Assembly (NCBI GenBank): GCA_036396755.1
Contig: DASWKG010000037.1
Coordinates: 1-11,788 of the forward strand
From: DASWKG01 sp036396755
GTDB lineage: Bacteria; Actinomycetota; UBA4738; CALAEC01
DNA length: 11,788 bases
Direction of reading: 5' to 3'
Both the position numbers and the translations under genes were made by a program. This document shows, piece after piece, positions 1 to 6,489 of this stretch; position 1 is the stretch's first letter, and every line of letters starts with the position of its first letter. The notes beneath the pieces are model-generated. The model was not told the origin of the DNA, did no database searches, and saw only the letters and a list, made by a program, of their open reading frames with translations.

Positions 1-441
1 GAGCGTCGCCAACGCCACCGGGATCAGGTCCCAGTTCACGAACGAGTAGATGAGCAAGGTAGGAGCCGCCGCGAACAGGAGCGCCCGCTCACCCGCCATC
101 CGAGAGAGGGCCCACGAGGTGAGGAGGGCGAAGCCGCCGAGGAGCAGCGCGTTCCAGTTGAAGAACGAGGCGTAGGACTTCGCCGGGATCCCCGTGAGCG
201 CCATCGTGAACCCGGTCAGCACCGGGTACTCGTTCGTGTGCTCGAAGTACGGGACGAGGCGCTGGTCGATCCCTTCCGCCGAGTACAGCGCCGCCACGTC
301 CGAGTAGCACAGCCGCGTGTACTGCCGCCCATCGTCCCACGGCCCCAGACAGGGAGACTTGAGCAGCCACCCCAGCGCCAGCGTGACCAGAGTCACCCCC
401 AGGACGAACGGCAGCGGCGAGGGCCGGGTATCGCGATCCAC
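1..441 (-). CDS. GT87/DUF2029-type multi-pass membrane glycosyltransferase, N-terminal part
   Basis: The first 147 codons are visible and the 3' end lies outside the window. The product starts with a short Arg/Pro-rich cytoplasmic stretch and a first membrane helix (about residues 10-27). An extracytoplasmic loop follows with CYSD at 45-48 and NEYPVLTG at 70-77, then further hydrophobic segments (about 97-113 and 120-135) and NWDL at 136-139. From memory, this loop (Cys-Tyr-Ser-Asp, then Glu-Tyr-Pro, then Asn-Trp-Asp) is typical of actinobacterial GT87/DUF2029 polyprenyl-phosphate-sugar mannosyltransferase-like proteins, which act at the membrane in cell-envelope glycan synthesis. The GTG start is chosen because it sits just before the first helix and 6 nt after a GATAAT hexamer; no Shine-Dalgarno sequence precedes it. 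The acceptor cannot be told from the sequence. The family is fairly sure, the precise role is not. Confidence 0.72.
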   Translation of the reverse strand, partial: MDRDTRPSPLPFVLGVTLVTLALGWLLKSPCLGPWDDGRQYTRLCYSDVAALYSAEGIDQRLVPYFEHTNEYPVLTGFTMALTGIPAKSYASFFNWNALLLGGFALLTSWALSRMAGERALLFAAAPTLLIYSFVNWDLIPVALATL

Positions 442-447
442 GGAGGG

Positions 448-453
448 ATTATC
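448..453 (-). promoter_or_regulatory. -10 box of a likely leaderless promoter for the GT87-type gene
   Basis: On the minus strand GATAAT (5 of 6 matches to TATAAT) is followed by exactly 6 nt and then the GTG start at 441, so transcription would begin at or next to the start codon. No -35 box is recognisable. The hexamer overlaps the stop codon of the upstream propeller remnant. The same hexamer-6 nt-start spacing occurs before 3130 and 5027. Confidence 0.45.
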
Positions 454-812
454 GAGCAGCCGCGGGGTCGAGAGGGCGCCAGGCCGGCGAGTACTCGTTC
501 GCCGGGGTGTTCGTCAGGCGGATCGGCTCGGCCCCGGGATACGGAGGCATCTTGTAGAGGTCCGACTGCTGGCCGTCGACTCCGGCCGCCGCGGAGAACG
601 CGATCCACCGACCGTCGGGTGACCAGGCCGGATACCACTCGACCAGGTTCCTCGTGCTCGTGATCCTGGCATGCGCCCCAGTGTCGATCTCAGCGACCCG
701 GAGATCGCCTCGTGTCATGTATCCGATCCGGGAACCATTCGGCGACCATGTCGGCCACAAGGTCGTCGACCCCGGGATTCGTCGTGAGTCGTGTGACCTC
801 ATTGGACGACAT
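449..812 (-). pseudogene. Frameshifted remnant of a TolB/WD40-like beta-propeller gene (C-terminal blades)
   Basis: Two reading frames together encode propeller blades. From the ATG at 812 one frame reads SSNEVTRLTTNPGVDD. Near 758-763 the match moves to the next frame, which continues LWPTWSPNGSRIGYMT, then EWYPAWSPDGRWIAFS and finally SPAWRPLD before TAA at 449. Joined, the two give the canonical spacing of PD40/TolB blades, so an extra base (or a sequencing error) separates them. The downstream frame also has an ATG at 802 that overlaps the TGA of the preceding propeller gene (ATGA), so a 117-residue coupled product is possible. That product would hold only about 2.5 blades, no signal peptide and no membrane anchor, too little for a propeller. 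It is probably the tail of a paralogue lost by deletion. Confidence 0.6.
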
Positions 813-2574
813 CCACGCAGGAGGAGAACGGCTTGCCGTCCAGCTGCGGGAACTCGATGCGGATCTCGTTCTGGAGTGCCTCGTCTTGTCCCGAGGCCAC
901 GATCTGGAGGTCACCGTCGCCGGGCACCCACCATGCTCCTTCGGCTCGATAGTGCGTTGCCGACCAGTAGTCGAGGGTTGGGTCCGCTTCACGGTAGTCC
1001 TTCCGCGGAACCGGCGTGAGGGTGTAGATCTCACCGTGGTCTTCGCAGTCGACTCCGGTCGGTGCCTCGTCTGCCAACGGAAGGACGTGGTTGGTCTCAG
1101 GGTCCGCATCCCGCACTCGGATCGCCGCGAGTCCGTCATCGAGAAGGGTGAACACGGTGCCGATGCGGTAGACGGCGGCCGGCTGAAGCTCCACCACCAC
1201 GTCGAGGCCCGGAAGGGAGTCGATCCGCGCCAGCAGCAGAAGCTCGGGGTTGTGGCCCGGCCACGGGGCGGGGGGAATCGAGGCTCTGTAGCCGCGTCCA
1301 TCTGTGATCACCTGGAGCAGGTACCGGCAACGCTCAGGGTGTGTTGGATCGGCGAGGATGCTGACCTCGTCGATCGTTCCGTCGGCGTCGATGTCGCCGC
1401 TGAGGGTCTTGCCATGCGGCTGGTAGTTGGGAGTGGGATCCACGACCTCCTCCGGGCATGCCTCGGGCTGGGGCGGCTGAGGTGAGGTCTCGGGGCTGGG
1501 GGAACTGGTCGGGCCCGGCACTGGGAGTTGGGCGGCAACAGGCTGCCAAGCGGGTGCCGTATCCGATTCCGGGTCGATGCTCACGGGCGTCGGAACGGCG
1601 TCGGGAGTGGGTGCCATCCGATAGATATCAGCGTTCCCGCCCCCCTCGCGGCGGGAAAAGAGCAGCCATCTCCCGTCCGGCGACCACGCTGGGTCGGATT
1701 CCTCGAGCGCGTCGGTCGCAGTCAGGTTGATCTGCGTTGTTCCATCGGGGTCGGTGAGCCAAAGATCACCCTTCGAGACGAAGGCGATGGTGTCGCCCTC
1801 GGGCGACCAGGCAGGTGACAGGTCATCCGGGCCTCCATCCTCGGTGAGCTGGTCCACTACTGGTGGGCCGGATCTTGGATCCCACACCGGGCGCACATAG
1901 AGGTCGGCGCTTCGACCGGCATCGTTGACGTACGCGAGGCGTGAACCGTCGGGGGACCAAGTCGGGGAGGAGGAGTTGCCGGGCCAAGGGTACGCCGGGA
2001 TCGGAGCCCCAGGCGGGCCGTCAACCGGATCGATGAGAAGCATCCGGTATGGACCTTCCGCGGAGTAGGCGATCATCGCCCCGTCGGGAGACCATGCGGG
2101 ATCCCTCGCCCCCCGGTAGCTTCGAGAAAGCGGGGTGAGGTCGGATCCGTCAGGACGCACCTTGAAGAGCCCGCCGACCTCGGTCGAGAAGGCGATCCAC
2201 TGTCCATCGGGCGACCAGGCGGGATCGTGCTGCTCTCGGTCGTCCTCGAGGACCTGGCGTGTGCCGGTGCCGTCCTCGCGCATCACGTAGATACGATCGC
2301 CCTGCGTGGTCGAACGGACGAACGCGATGAGTCGGTTGCCGTCCTCGTTCTGACCGGGGCGCCGTTCTCCATCGCCTTGGAAGGCACGGTTGAGGCCGAC
2401 CGCGCCGCCGGCGGAGCCGGCGATGACTGCGACCACGAGCGCCCCTCGCTGGATGCGGTGCACGACCACTCGCCGGCGTTTGCGTCGGTGGATGGTGTCG
2501 AAGACGTCGGTCGCATCTCCGGTTGTGCCCAGCTCCGCCAGGCCCCTGCGGATGCGTTCGTCAAGCTCCGACAA
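799..2574 (-). CDS. Membrane-anchored TolB/WD40-like propeller protein, probable anti-sigma or sensor partner
   Basis: 591 residues. Residues 1-40 are a charged cytoplasmic segment and about 44-63 a single transmembrane helix (ALVVAVIAGSAGGAVGL), so the rest is outside. PD40/TolB blades run from about 80 to 346, with SPDG-type turns near 121, 162, 207, 258 and 298. A Pro/Ser-rich linker (350-372) leads to an unassigned C-terminal domain (375-591) containing DIDADGTID (394-402), which fits an FG-GAP/EF-hand-like calcium loop. The TTG start at 2574 is chosen because AAGGAG (2587-2582) precedes it by 7 nt and the next residues fit a short cytoplasmic N-terminus. The gene overlaps the end of the sigma-factor gene by 14 nt, which implies co-expression. 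No HxxxCxxC zinc motif of classical anti-sigma domains is visible, so the anti-sigma role is inferred from gene order and topology only. Confidence 0.75.
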   Translation of the reverse strand: MSELDERIRRGLAELGTTGDATDVFDTIHRRKRRRVVVHRIQRGALVVAVIAGSAGGAVGLNRAFQGDGERRPGQNEDGNRLIAFVRSTTQGDRIYVMREDGTGTRQVLEDDREQHDPAWSPDGQWIAFSTEVGGLFKVRPDGSDLTPLSRSYRGARDPAWSPDGAMIAYSAEGPYRMLLIDPVDGPPGAPIPAYPWPGNSSSPTWSPDGSRLAYVNDAGRSADLYVRPVWDPRSGPPVVDQLTEDGGPDDLSPAWSPEGDTIAFVSKGDLWLTDPDGTTQINLTATDALEESDPAWSPDGRWLLFSRREGGGNADIYRMAPTPDAVPTPVSIDPESDTAPAWQPVAAQLPVPGPTSSPSPETSPQPPQPEACPEEVVDPTPNYQPHGKTLSGDIDADGTIDEVSILADPTHPERCRYLLQVITDGRGYRASIPPAPWPGHNPELLLLARIDSLPGLDVVVELQPAAVYRIGTVFTLLDDGLAAIRVRDADPETNHVLPLADEAPTGVDCEDHGEIYTLTPVPRKDYREADPTLDYWSATHYRAEGAWWVPGDGDLQIVASGQDEALQNEIRIEFPQLDGKPFSSCVDVVQ

Positions 2575-3055
2575 CGTCGTTCTCCTTCTCGCCGAGCGCC
2601 TCGGCCAGCGTCTTTCTGGCTCGGTGGAGGCTGGTCTTGATGGTTCCTTCGGTGACGCCTAGGACCTGTGCCACGTCGGCGACTCCGTGCCCGAGGTAGT
2701 AGTGGAGGACCACCGCTTCGCGTTGGCGGCGGGGGAGTCCTTCGAGGGCCCGGGACAGGTCGATCGCCTCGTCGGGCGAGCCGCCCGGCGACGCGCTCGC
2801 CTCCAGCCGGTCCTTCGCCTTTCGCTCCGCGAATACCCTGCGCCAGCGGCTCCTTGCCAGGTTCATCGCCACGGTGGTGACCCAGGCTCCGATCGACTCG
2901 ATGTGCTCGCCTCGCTCGCTGCGCTCCCAGCCCCTGGCGAGCGCCTCCTGGACGGCGTCTTCTCCGGCGGCGCGGCTGCCGCAGGCGAGACCCACGGCGG
3001 CGACCAGCCGCGGGTACTCGGTCACGAGGAAGGTTCTGATCTCGGGCTCGTCCAA
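2561..3055 (-). CDS. ECF-family RNA polymerase sigma factor
   Basis: 164 residues, a normal ECF length. Region 2 covers about 10-78: EDAVQEAL at 32-39 matches the core-binding and -10-recognition helices, and WVTTVAMNLARSRWRR at 58-73 matches regions 2.3-2.4. Region 4 covers about 100-152, with LPRRQREAVVLHYYLG at 107-122 and the helix-turn-helix VADVAQVLGVTEGTIKTSL at 125-143. The acidic linker between them is short and there is no extra C-terminal domain. The TTG start at 3055 is supported by AGAGGA (3066-3061) 5 nt upstream and by the fold beginning at about residue 10; no in-frame ATG or GTG lies just upstream. Its end overlaps the propeller gene. It probably directs transcription in response to an envelope or extracytoplasmic signal sensed by that partner. 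The ECF subgroup cannot be assigned without a search. Confidence 0.9.
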   Translation of the reverse strand: MDEPEIRTFLVTEYPRLVAAVGLACGSRAAGEDAVQEALARGWERSERGEHIESIGAWVTTVAMNLARSRWRRVFAERKAKDRLEASASPGGSPDEAIDLSRALEGLPRRQREAVVLHYYLGHGVADVAQVLGVTEGTIKTSLHRARKTLAEALGEKENDVVGA

Positions 3056-3080
3056 GAAGGTCCTCTGCTCATGACCCTAC

Positions 3081-3105
3081 GACGCACGAGCCTCCCGCGA
3101 GGTTG
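3081..3105 (-). promoter_or_regulatory. Candidate ECF-type promoter for the sigma/propeller operon
   Basis: On the minus strand CAACC (3105-3101), a 16-bp spacer and CGTC (3084-3081) have the spacing and -10 sequence typical of ECF promoters, and AAC-containing -35 boxes are common for ECF factors. A start about 7 nt further on (near 3074) would give a leader of about 18 nt containing the AGAGGA ribosome-binding site. This would let the sigma factor activate its own gene. It rests on pattern matching only. Confidence 0.38.
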
Positions 3106-3117
3106 ACGCGCTCCCGG

Positions 3118-3123
3118 TAGACT
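3118..3123 (+). promoter_or_regulatory. -10 box of a likely leaderless promoter for the DUF2207 gene
   Basis: TAGACT is followed by 6 nt (CGCGGG) and the ATG at 3130. There is no Shine-Dalgarno sequence in the gap, which agrees with a leaderless transcript. The TTGACG at 3103-3108 lies only 9 bp upstream, too close to act as its -35. Confidence 0.45.
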
Positions 3124-3129
3124 CGCGGG

Positions 3130-5007
3130 ATGCGCAGGGCACTCGCGGTCGCCGCCCTGCTGCTTGCCGCCCTGGGGCTCGGTGTGCCGCCGGCTCCGGC
3201 GCAGGACAAGTCGTACCACTTCCCCCGCGTCGAGATCGACGCGACCGTCAGGCCCGACGGCAGCCTCTCGCTCGTCGAGGACCGCACGTTCGACTTCAAC
3301 GGCGACTTCAGCTTCGCCTACTTCACGATCGAGCCGACGCACGCGCCGCCGCGGAACATCCTCGACTTCACCGTCACCGAGGACGGCGAGCCGCTGACCG
3401 TGGTCACCGACACCGAGCTCGGCGGTTTCAAGGCCACCTGGTTCTTCGACGCGCACGACGAGGTCACCACCTTCCGCATCAGCTACACGGTCGCGTGCGC
3501 GGTCGACGTGTACGACGACGCGACGCACCTCCTGTGGCAGTTCATCGGGACCGGCTGGACGGAGATGACCGACACCGCCAAGATCACCGTGCACCTCCCC
3601 GAGGCGGCGACCAACCAGCCCGCGCGGCCGTCCACCTGTCCGGCCCAGGGCTCGCTGCCGCCGGTCCGCGACACGCGACCGCTCGAGAAGGGCGAGACGC
3701 GCGCCTGGGGCCACGGGCCGCTGAACGGCCTCGTCCGCATCCCCGACCCGCAGACCGTGGTCCTCACCGTCACCGACCTGCACCCGGCCACCTTCGTCGA
3801 GGGCTCGATCCTGTTCCCCGCCGAGGCCGTTCCGCGGATGGCGCTGCTCCCCGGCGGCCTGGGGCGTCAGGAGGTCCTCGACAAGGAGGCGGGATTCGCC
3901 GAGGACGCGAACGACCTGCGCGCGAAGCACGACCGAGACGTGCTGACCGTCCGCGTGCTCTACGGCCTCATCCCGGTCGCGCTCGTGCTCCTCGTGATGA
4001 TCTCGCGCCGCCGCGACCACGTCCCCGGAGTCCCGGACATGCTCCAGGAGCCCCCCGAGCGGATCCACCCCGCCGAGCTCGCCACCATCTGGGGCGCGTA
4101 CGCGAGCGGCGTCGGGACGAAGAACGCCTACCGCGCGCAGTTCCTCCACCTCGCGCAGATCGGGGTGCTCGACCTGCAGGCGATCGGCCGCGTCACCGAG
4201 CCCGAGGACCTCCAGCTCAGCCGGAAGCGCGCGCCCAGCGACGAGCTCGACATGGAGTTCATGGACTTCCTCATGCCCGACGCGGGGCCCGTCAGCCTCA
4301 AGGACGACGTCGACGCGAAGGGTGAGCGGAAGGCGAAGCTCCGCAGCTGGTGGGACTCGCTGTCATCGAAGACCAAGGACGAGACCCGCAAGATCAACCT
4401 CGGCAAGTCGCGGTGGGAGAAGACCGCCGCGCGCCTCATCGGGATCGCGGGCGCGGTGTACGGCTACCACCAGTGGACCGGGTTCGGCGAGGAGGCCGGG
4501 TTCGTCGGCGGCCCGGCGCTCTGGCTGATCCCCATCTCGATCCTCGGGTGGTTCATGGCCGGCGCCTGGATGCGGCCGCGCCCGCGGAGCGAGGCCCTGC
4601 GCAAGCGCCTCGCCGAGTGGGGCGCCTTCCGCCGCTTCCTCACCGACTTCCCCGCGATGGGCGACGCGCCGGCGCTCGCGGTCATCATCTGGGAGCACTA
4701 CCTCGTGTGGGCGGTGGCGCTGGGCGTGGCCGACGAGGTCGAGAAGCAGGTCCGCGCGCTCGTGCCCGAGGAGGACCTGCCCTCGCCGTTCCCCGGCGGC
4801 CCGAGCGGCCTCGGCTCCTACTACTGGCTCCACCACGTCAACTCCCAGCCCGTCTACACCCCGGCCGCCGTCGCGGCGCGGTCGGCCTCGTCGTGGTCGA
4901 GCGGGTTCGGCAGCTCCAGCTCAAGTGGGGGCTTCGGTGGCGGCTTCTCCGGCGGCGGAGGCGGCGGCGGAGGGGGAGGCGGCGGGACCGGCGGCGGCGC
5001 CGGGTAG
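3130..5007 (+). CDS. DUF2207 family membrane protein with Gly-rich C-terminal tail
   Basis: 625 residues. A signal peptide (1-24, likely cut after APA) precedes a large extracytoplasmic beta-rich domain (about 28-270). A transmembrane helix at about 276-293 ends in RRR. A cytoplasmic part contains EPPERIHPAELATIWGAY (307-324), the DUF2207 hallmark after the first helix. Hydrophobic segments follow at about 434-446 and 462-480. The segment FRRFLTDFP...WEHYLVWAVALGVAD (500-534) is also characteristic of the family. The tail (586-625) is Ser/Gly-rich and ends in a long Gly run, as in many DUF2207 proteins. From established knowledge the family is a common bacterial membrane protein of unknown function. 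The gene is divergent from the sigma-factor gene, with 74 nt between the two starts, and may be part of the same envelope regulon. Confidence 0.88.
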   Translation: MRRALAVAALLLAALGLGVPPAPAQDKSYHFPRVEIDATVRPDGSLSLVEDRTFDFNGDFSFAYFTIEPTHAPPRNILDFTVTEDGEPLTVVTDTELGGFKATWFFDAHDEVTTFRISYTVACAVDVYDDATHLLWQFIGTGWTEMTDTAKITVHLPEAATNQPARPSTCPAQGSLPPVRDTRPLEKGETRAWGHGPLNGLVRIPDPQTVVLTVTDLHPATFVEGSILFPAEAVPRMALLPGGLGRQEVLDKEAGFAEDANDLRAKHDRDVLTVRVLYGLIPVALVLLVMISRRRDHVPGVPDMLQEPPERIHPAELATIWGAYASGVGTKNAYRAQFLHLAQIGVLDLQAIGRVTEPEDLQLSRKRAPSDELDMEFMDFLMPDAGPVSLKDDVDAKGERKAKLRSWWDSLSSKTKDETRKINLGKSRWEKTAARLIGIAGAVYGYHQWTGFGEEAGFVGGPALWLIPISILGWFMAGAWMRPRPRSEALRKRLAEWGAFRRFLTDFPAMGDAPALAVIIWEHYLVWAVALGVADEVEKQVRALVPEEDLPSPFPGGPSGLGSYYWLHHVNSQPVYTPAAVAARSASSWSSGFGSSSSSGGFGGGFSGGGGGGGGGGGGTGGGAG

Positions 5008-5014
5008 GCTGGGC

Positions 5015-5020
5015 TACACT
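5015..5020 (+). promoter_or_regulatory. -10 box of a likely leaderless promoter for the AMIN-like lipoprotein gene
   Basis: TACACT is followed by 6 nt (CGGTCC) and the ATG at 5027, the same geometry as before 3130. There is no ribosome-binding site before this ATG. The box lies just after the DUF2207 stop codon, so the lipoprotein gene can be transcribed on its own. Confidence 0.45.
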
Positions 5021-5026
5021 CGGTCC

Positions 5027-5599
5027 ATGAGGCGCGTCGCGGCGGCGTTCCTGCTCCTGGCGGTCGGCTGCGGTGGCGCCGCCGACCCGGCGGCGACCTC
5101 CTCGCCGTCGCCCGAGCCCACGGCCTCGCCCTCGCCCACCACCGACGATCTCGAGGGCGCGTCCTGCGAGGACCGGCAGGGCGGCGACTCCGCGAACTTC
5201 CCCCCGTTCACCGAGGTCAGCGTCGAGGTCGAGGACGGCATCGAGCGGGTCGAGTTCCGCTTCGAGCCGGAGGGCAACCCCGCGAGCGCGCCCCAGTACT
5301 TCGTGTCGTTCGTGGACGAGCTCCTGACCGACGGCGGAGGCGCCCCGGTCGAGGTCGCGGGGGAGGCCTTCGTGCACGTCTCGTTCATGGCGCAGGGCGT
5401 CGACCTCTCGGGCGAGGAGCCCGAGCCGATCTACACCGGTCCGACCGAGTTCGCGCCGGGCCTCTCGACCGTCCTCGAGGTCGAGCAGACCGGCGACTTC
5501 GAGGGCGTCGTCTCGTGGGGCATCGGGCTCTCGTCGAAGACGTGCTTCGTCGTCGACGCCGAGCCCGACCGTCTCAGGCTCGAGTTCCCCGCCGCCTAG
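5027..5599 (+). CDS. Secreted lipoprotein with AMIN-like domain
   Basis: 190 residues. A short Arg-starting signal peptide ends in a lipobox (LAVGC, Cys15), so the protein should be lipid-anchored on the outer face of the membrane. A Ser/Pro/Thr-rich linker (about 20-40) precedes a single beta-rich domain (about 55-190). That domain contains IERVEFRFEP, YFVSFVDE, IYTGPTEFAPGL and GDFEGVVSWGIGL. The order of these segments, especially YTGP followed by GDFEG and WGIGL, matches the AMIN-like domain of actinobacterial lipoproteins as I remember it; a role in cell-wall contact is only suggested by distant similarity to AMIN domains. The ATG at 5027 is chosen because it gives the signal peptide; an in-frame extension to 4925 would only read through the DUF2207 gene's Gly-rich end. 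Confidence 0.8.
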   Translation: MRRVAAAFLLLAVGCGGAADPAATSSPSPEPTASPSPTTDDLEGASCEDRQGGDSANFPPFTEVSVEVEDGIERVEFRFEPEGNPASAPQYFVSFVDELLTDGGGAPVEVAGEAFVHVSFMAQGVDLSGEEPEPIYTGPTEFAPGLSTVLEVEQTGDFEGVVSWGIGLSSKTCFVVDAEPDRLRLEFPAA

Positions 5600-6372
5600 C
5601 CGTTCCCGGTGTCGCTCCCGTCCTGGTCGCCGGAGTCGTCACCGCCGGGGAGCTTCGACACGGGGTAGGGCGGCTCGAAGTCGGCCGCGCTCACCCGGGG
5701 GTCAACTTCGGTCGCCTCCATCGCGAACTGGCCGGTCGCGGCGGTCGAGGCGGCGCCCACCGAGTACCGGAGGAGGATGCCGTCCTCCGAGAAGCACCAC
5801 TCGATCGTGCCGGCGCCGGTCCCTCCGCTCACCGCGAAGCACGTCGCGTCGAGCCCGGCGATCGTCGCCGAGCTCTCCTCCAGGTCGGCGCCTCCCGTCT
5901 GCGTCTCGATCTCGTCGAGGATGCCCTCGGGGCTCGTGAACAGGCCGGCGAAGGGGATCGGCGCCTGCGCTGAGGGATCGGCGGGGGACTCGATGCACGT
6001 CGAGGCGCCGGGGACGCCCGTGCACACGTAGCCGGCGTCGGCGGTGGAGATGATGATCGTCGAGCCCGCGTCGCTGCCGATGTCCATGCGCCAGGAGTTG
6101 GGGGGCTTCCAGTAGAGCGTCATCGTCTGCGTCGGCGCCGTGCCGCTCGTGAGGTCGTAGGTGACCTTCGCCGCGCTCTCGGCCCAGGCGCCCGCCAGCT
6201 TGGCGAGGTCCCCTCCGTCGCCGACCTCCGCGGGCGGGGTGGTCTCGGTATCGGTCGGCAGGCCCTCGGGCACGTCGATCGCGGGATCCTCCCCTCCGCC
6301 GCAGGAGGCGGCGAGCAGCATCGCCGCGAGGGCGAGGGGAACGGTACGAAGCAGATGGCGGATCGTGATCAC
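5596..6372 (-). CDS. Secreted lipoprotein, possibly LolA/LppX-like fold
   Basis: About 258 residues. The signal peptide has basic residues (IRHLLR), a hydrophobic stretch and a lipobox ending LLAASC, followed by a Gly/Asp/Pro-rich linker. The mature part starts a beta-rich domain with KVTYDLTSG, QTMTLYWKPPNSWRMDIG and STIIISTADAGYVCTG. This run of strands resembles actinobacterial lipoproteins of the LolA/LppX/LprG fold, an inference from pattern only. Four cysteines in the mature part (in YVCTG, STCIES, ATCFAV and EWCFSE) could form two disulfides. The C-terminus is an acidic Gly/Asp tail. The GTG at 6372 is the only standard start in the right place, but it lies inside a perfect anti-SD match (see findings). 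The gene is divergent from panB and converges on the AMIN-like lipoprotein gene with overlapping stop codons. Confidence 0.75.
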   Translation of the reverse strand: MITIRHLLRTVPLALAAMLLAASCGGGEDPAIDVPEGLPTDTETTPPAEVGDGGDLAKLAGAWAESAAKVTYDLTSGTAPTQTMTLYWKPPNSWRMDIGSDAGSTIIISTADAGYVCTGVPGASTCIESPADPSAQAPIPFAGLFTSPEGILDEIETQTGGADLEESSATIAGLDATCFAVSGGTGAGTIEWCFSEDGILLRYSVGAASTAATGQFAMEATEVDPRVSAADFEPPYPVSKLPGGDDSGDQDGSDTGNG

Positions 6373-6416
6373 CTCCGTGGTCGGTTCCGGAAGGCCCCAT
6401 GGTAGCCGTCCCGGCG

Positions 6417-6422
6417 TAGAAT
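6417..6422 (+). promoter_or_regulatory. -10 box of the probable panB promoter
   Basis: TAGAAT (5 of 6 matches to TATAAT) lies in the divergent gap between the lipoprotein gene and panB. Transcription would start near 6429, giving a leader of about 60 nt before the panB ATG. No convincing -35 is seen. Confidence 0.4.
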
Positions 6423-6444
6423 CGATGATGCCGTGCACTCCGGC

Positions 6445-6463
6445 GGGCCCCGCACCGGGGCCC
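6445..6463 (+). other. Hairpin in the panB leader
   Basis: GGGCCCCG and CGGGGCCC form a perfect 8-bp stem with a 3-nt loop in the predicted panB mRNA leader, 12 nt before the AAGGAGG ribosome-binding site. There is no U-tract, so it is not an intrinsic terminator. It may affect translation or mRNA stability, or be chance in GC-rich DNA. Confidence 0.3.
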
Positions 6464-6489
6464 CCGACGAACGGAAGGAGGCGCGAGCC

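Noticed and set aside
3103..3123. TTGACG and TAGACT as a -35/-10 pair for the DUF2207 gene
   Set aside because: The spacer is only 9 bp, too short for a sigma-70 type promoter; only the -10 is kept.
3022..4149. 375-codon open frame on the minus strand opposite the DUF2207 gene
   Set aside because: It is Arg/Gly/Val-rich low-complexity sequence typical of the antisense frame of a high-GC gene, and the plus-strand frame has clear signal peptide and family motifs.
4915..5003. GGC/GGA-rich repeat tract
   Set aside because: It is the coding sequence of the Gly-rich tail usual in DUF2207 proteins, not a separate repeat element.
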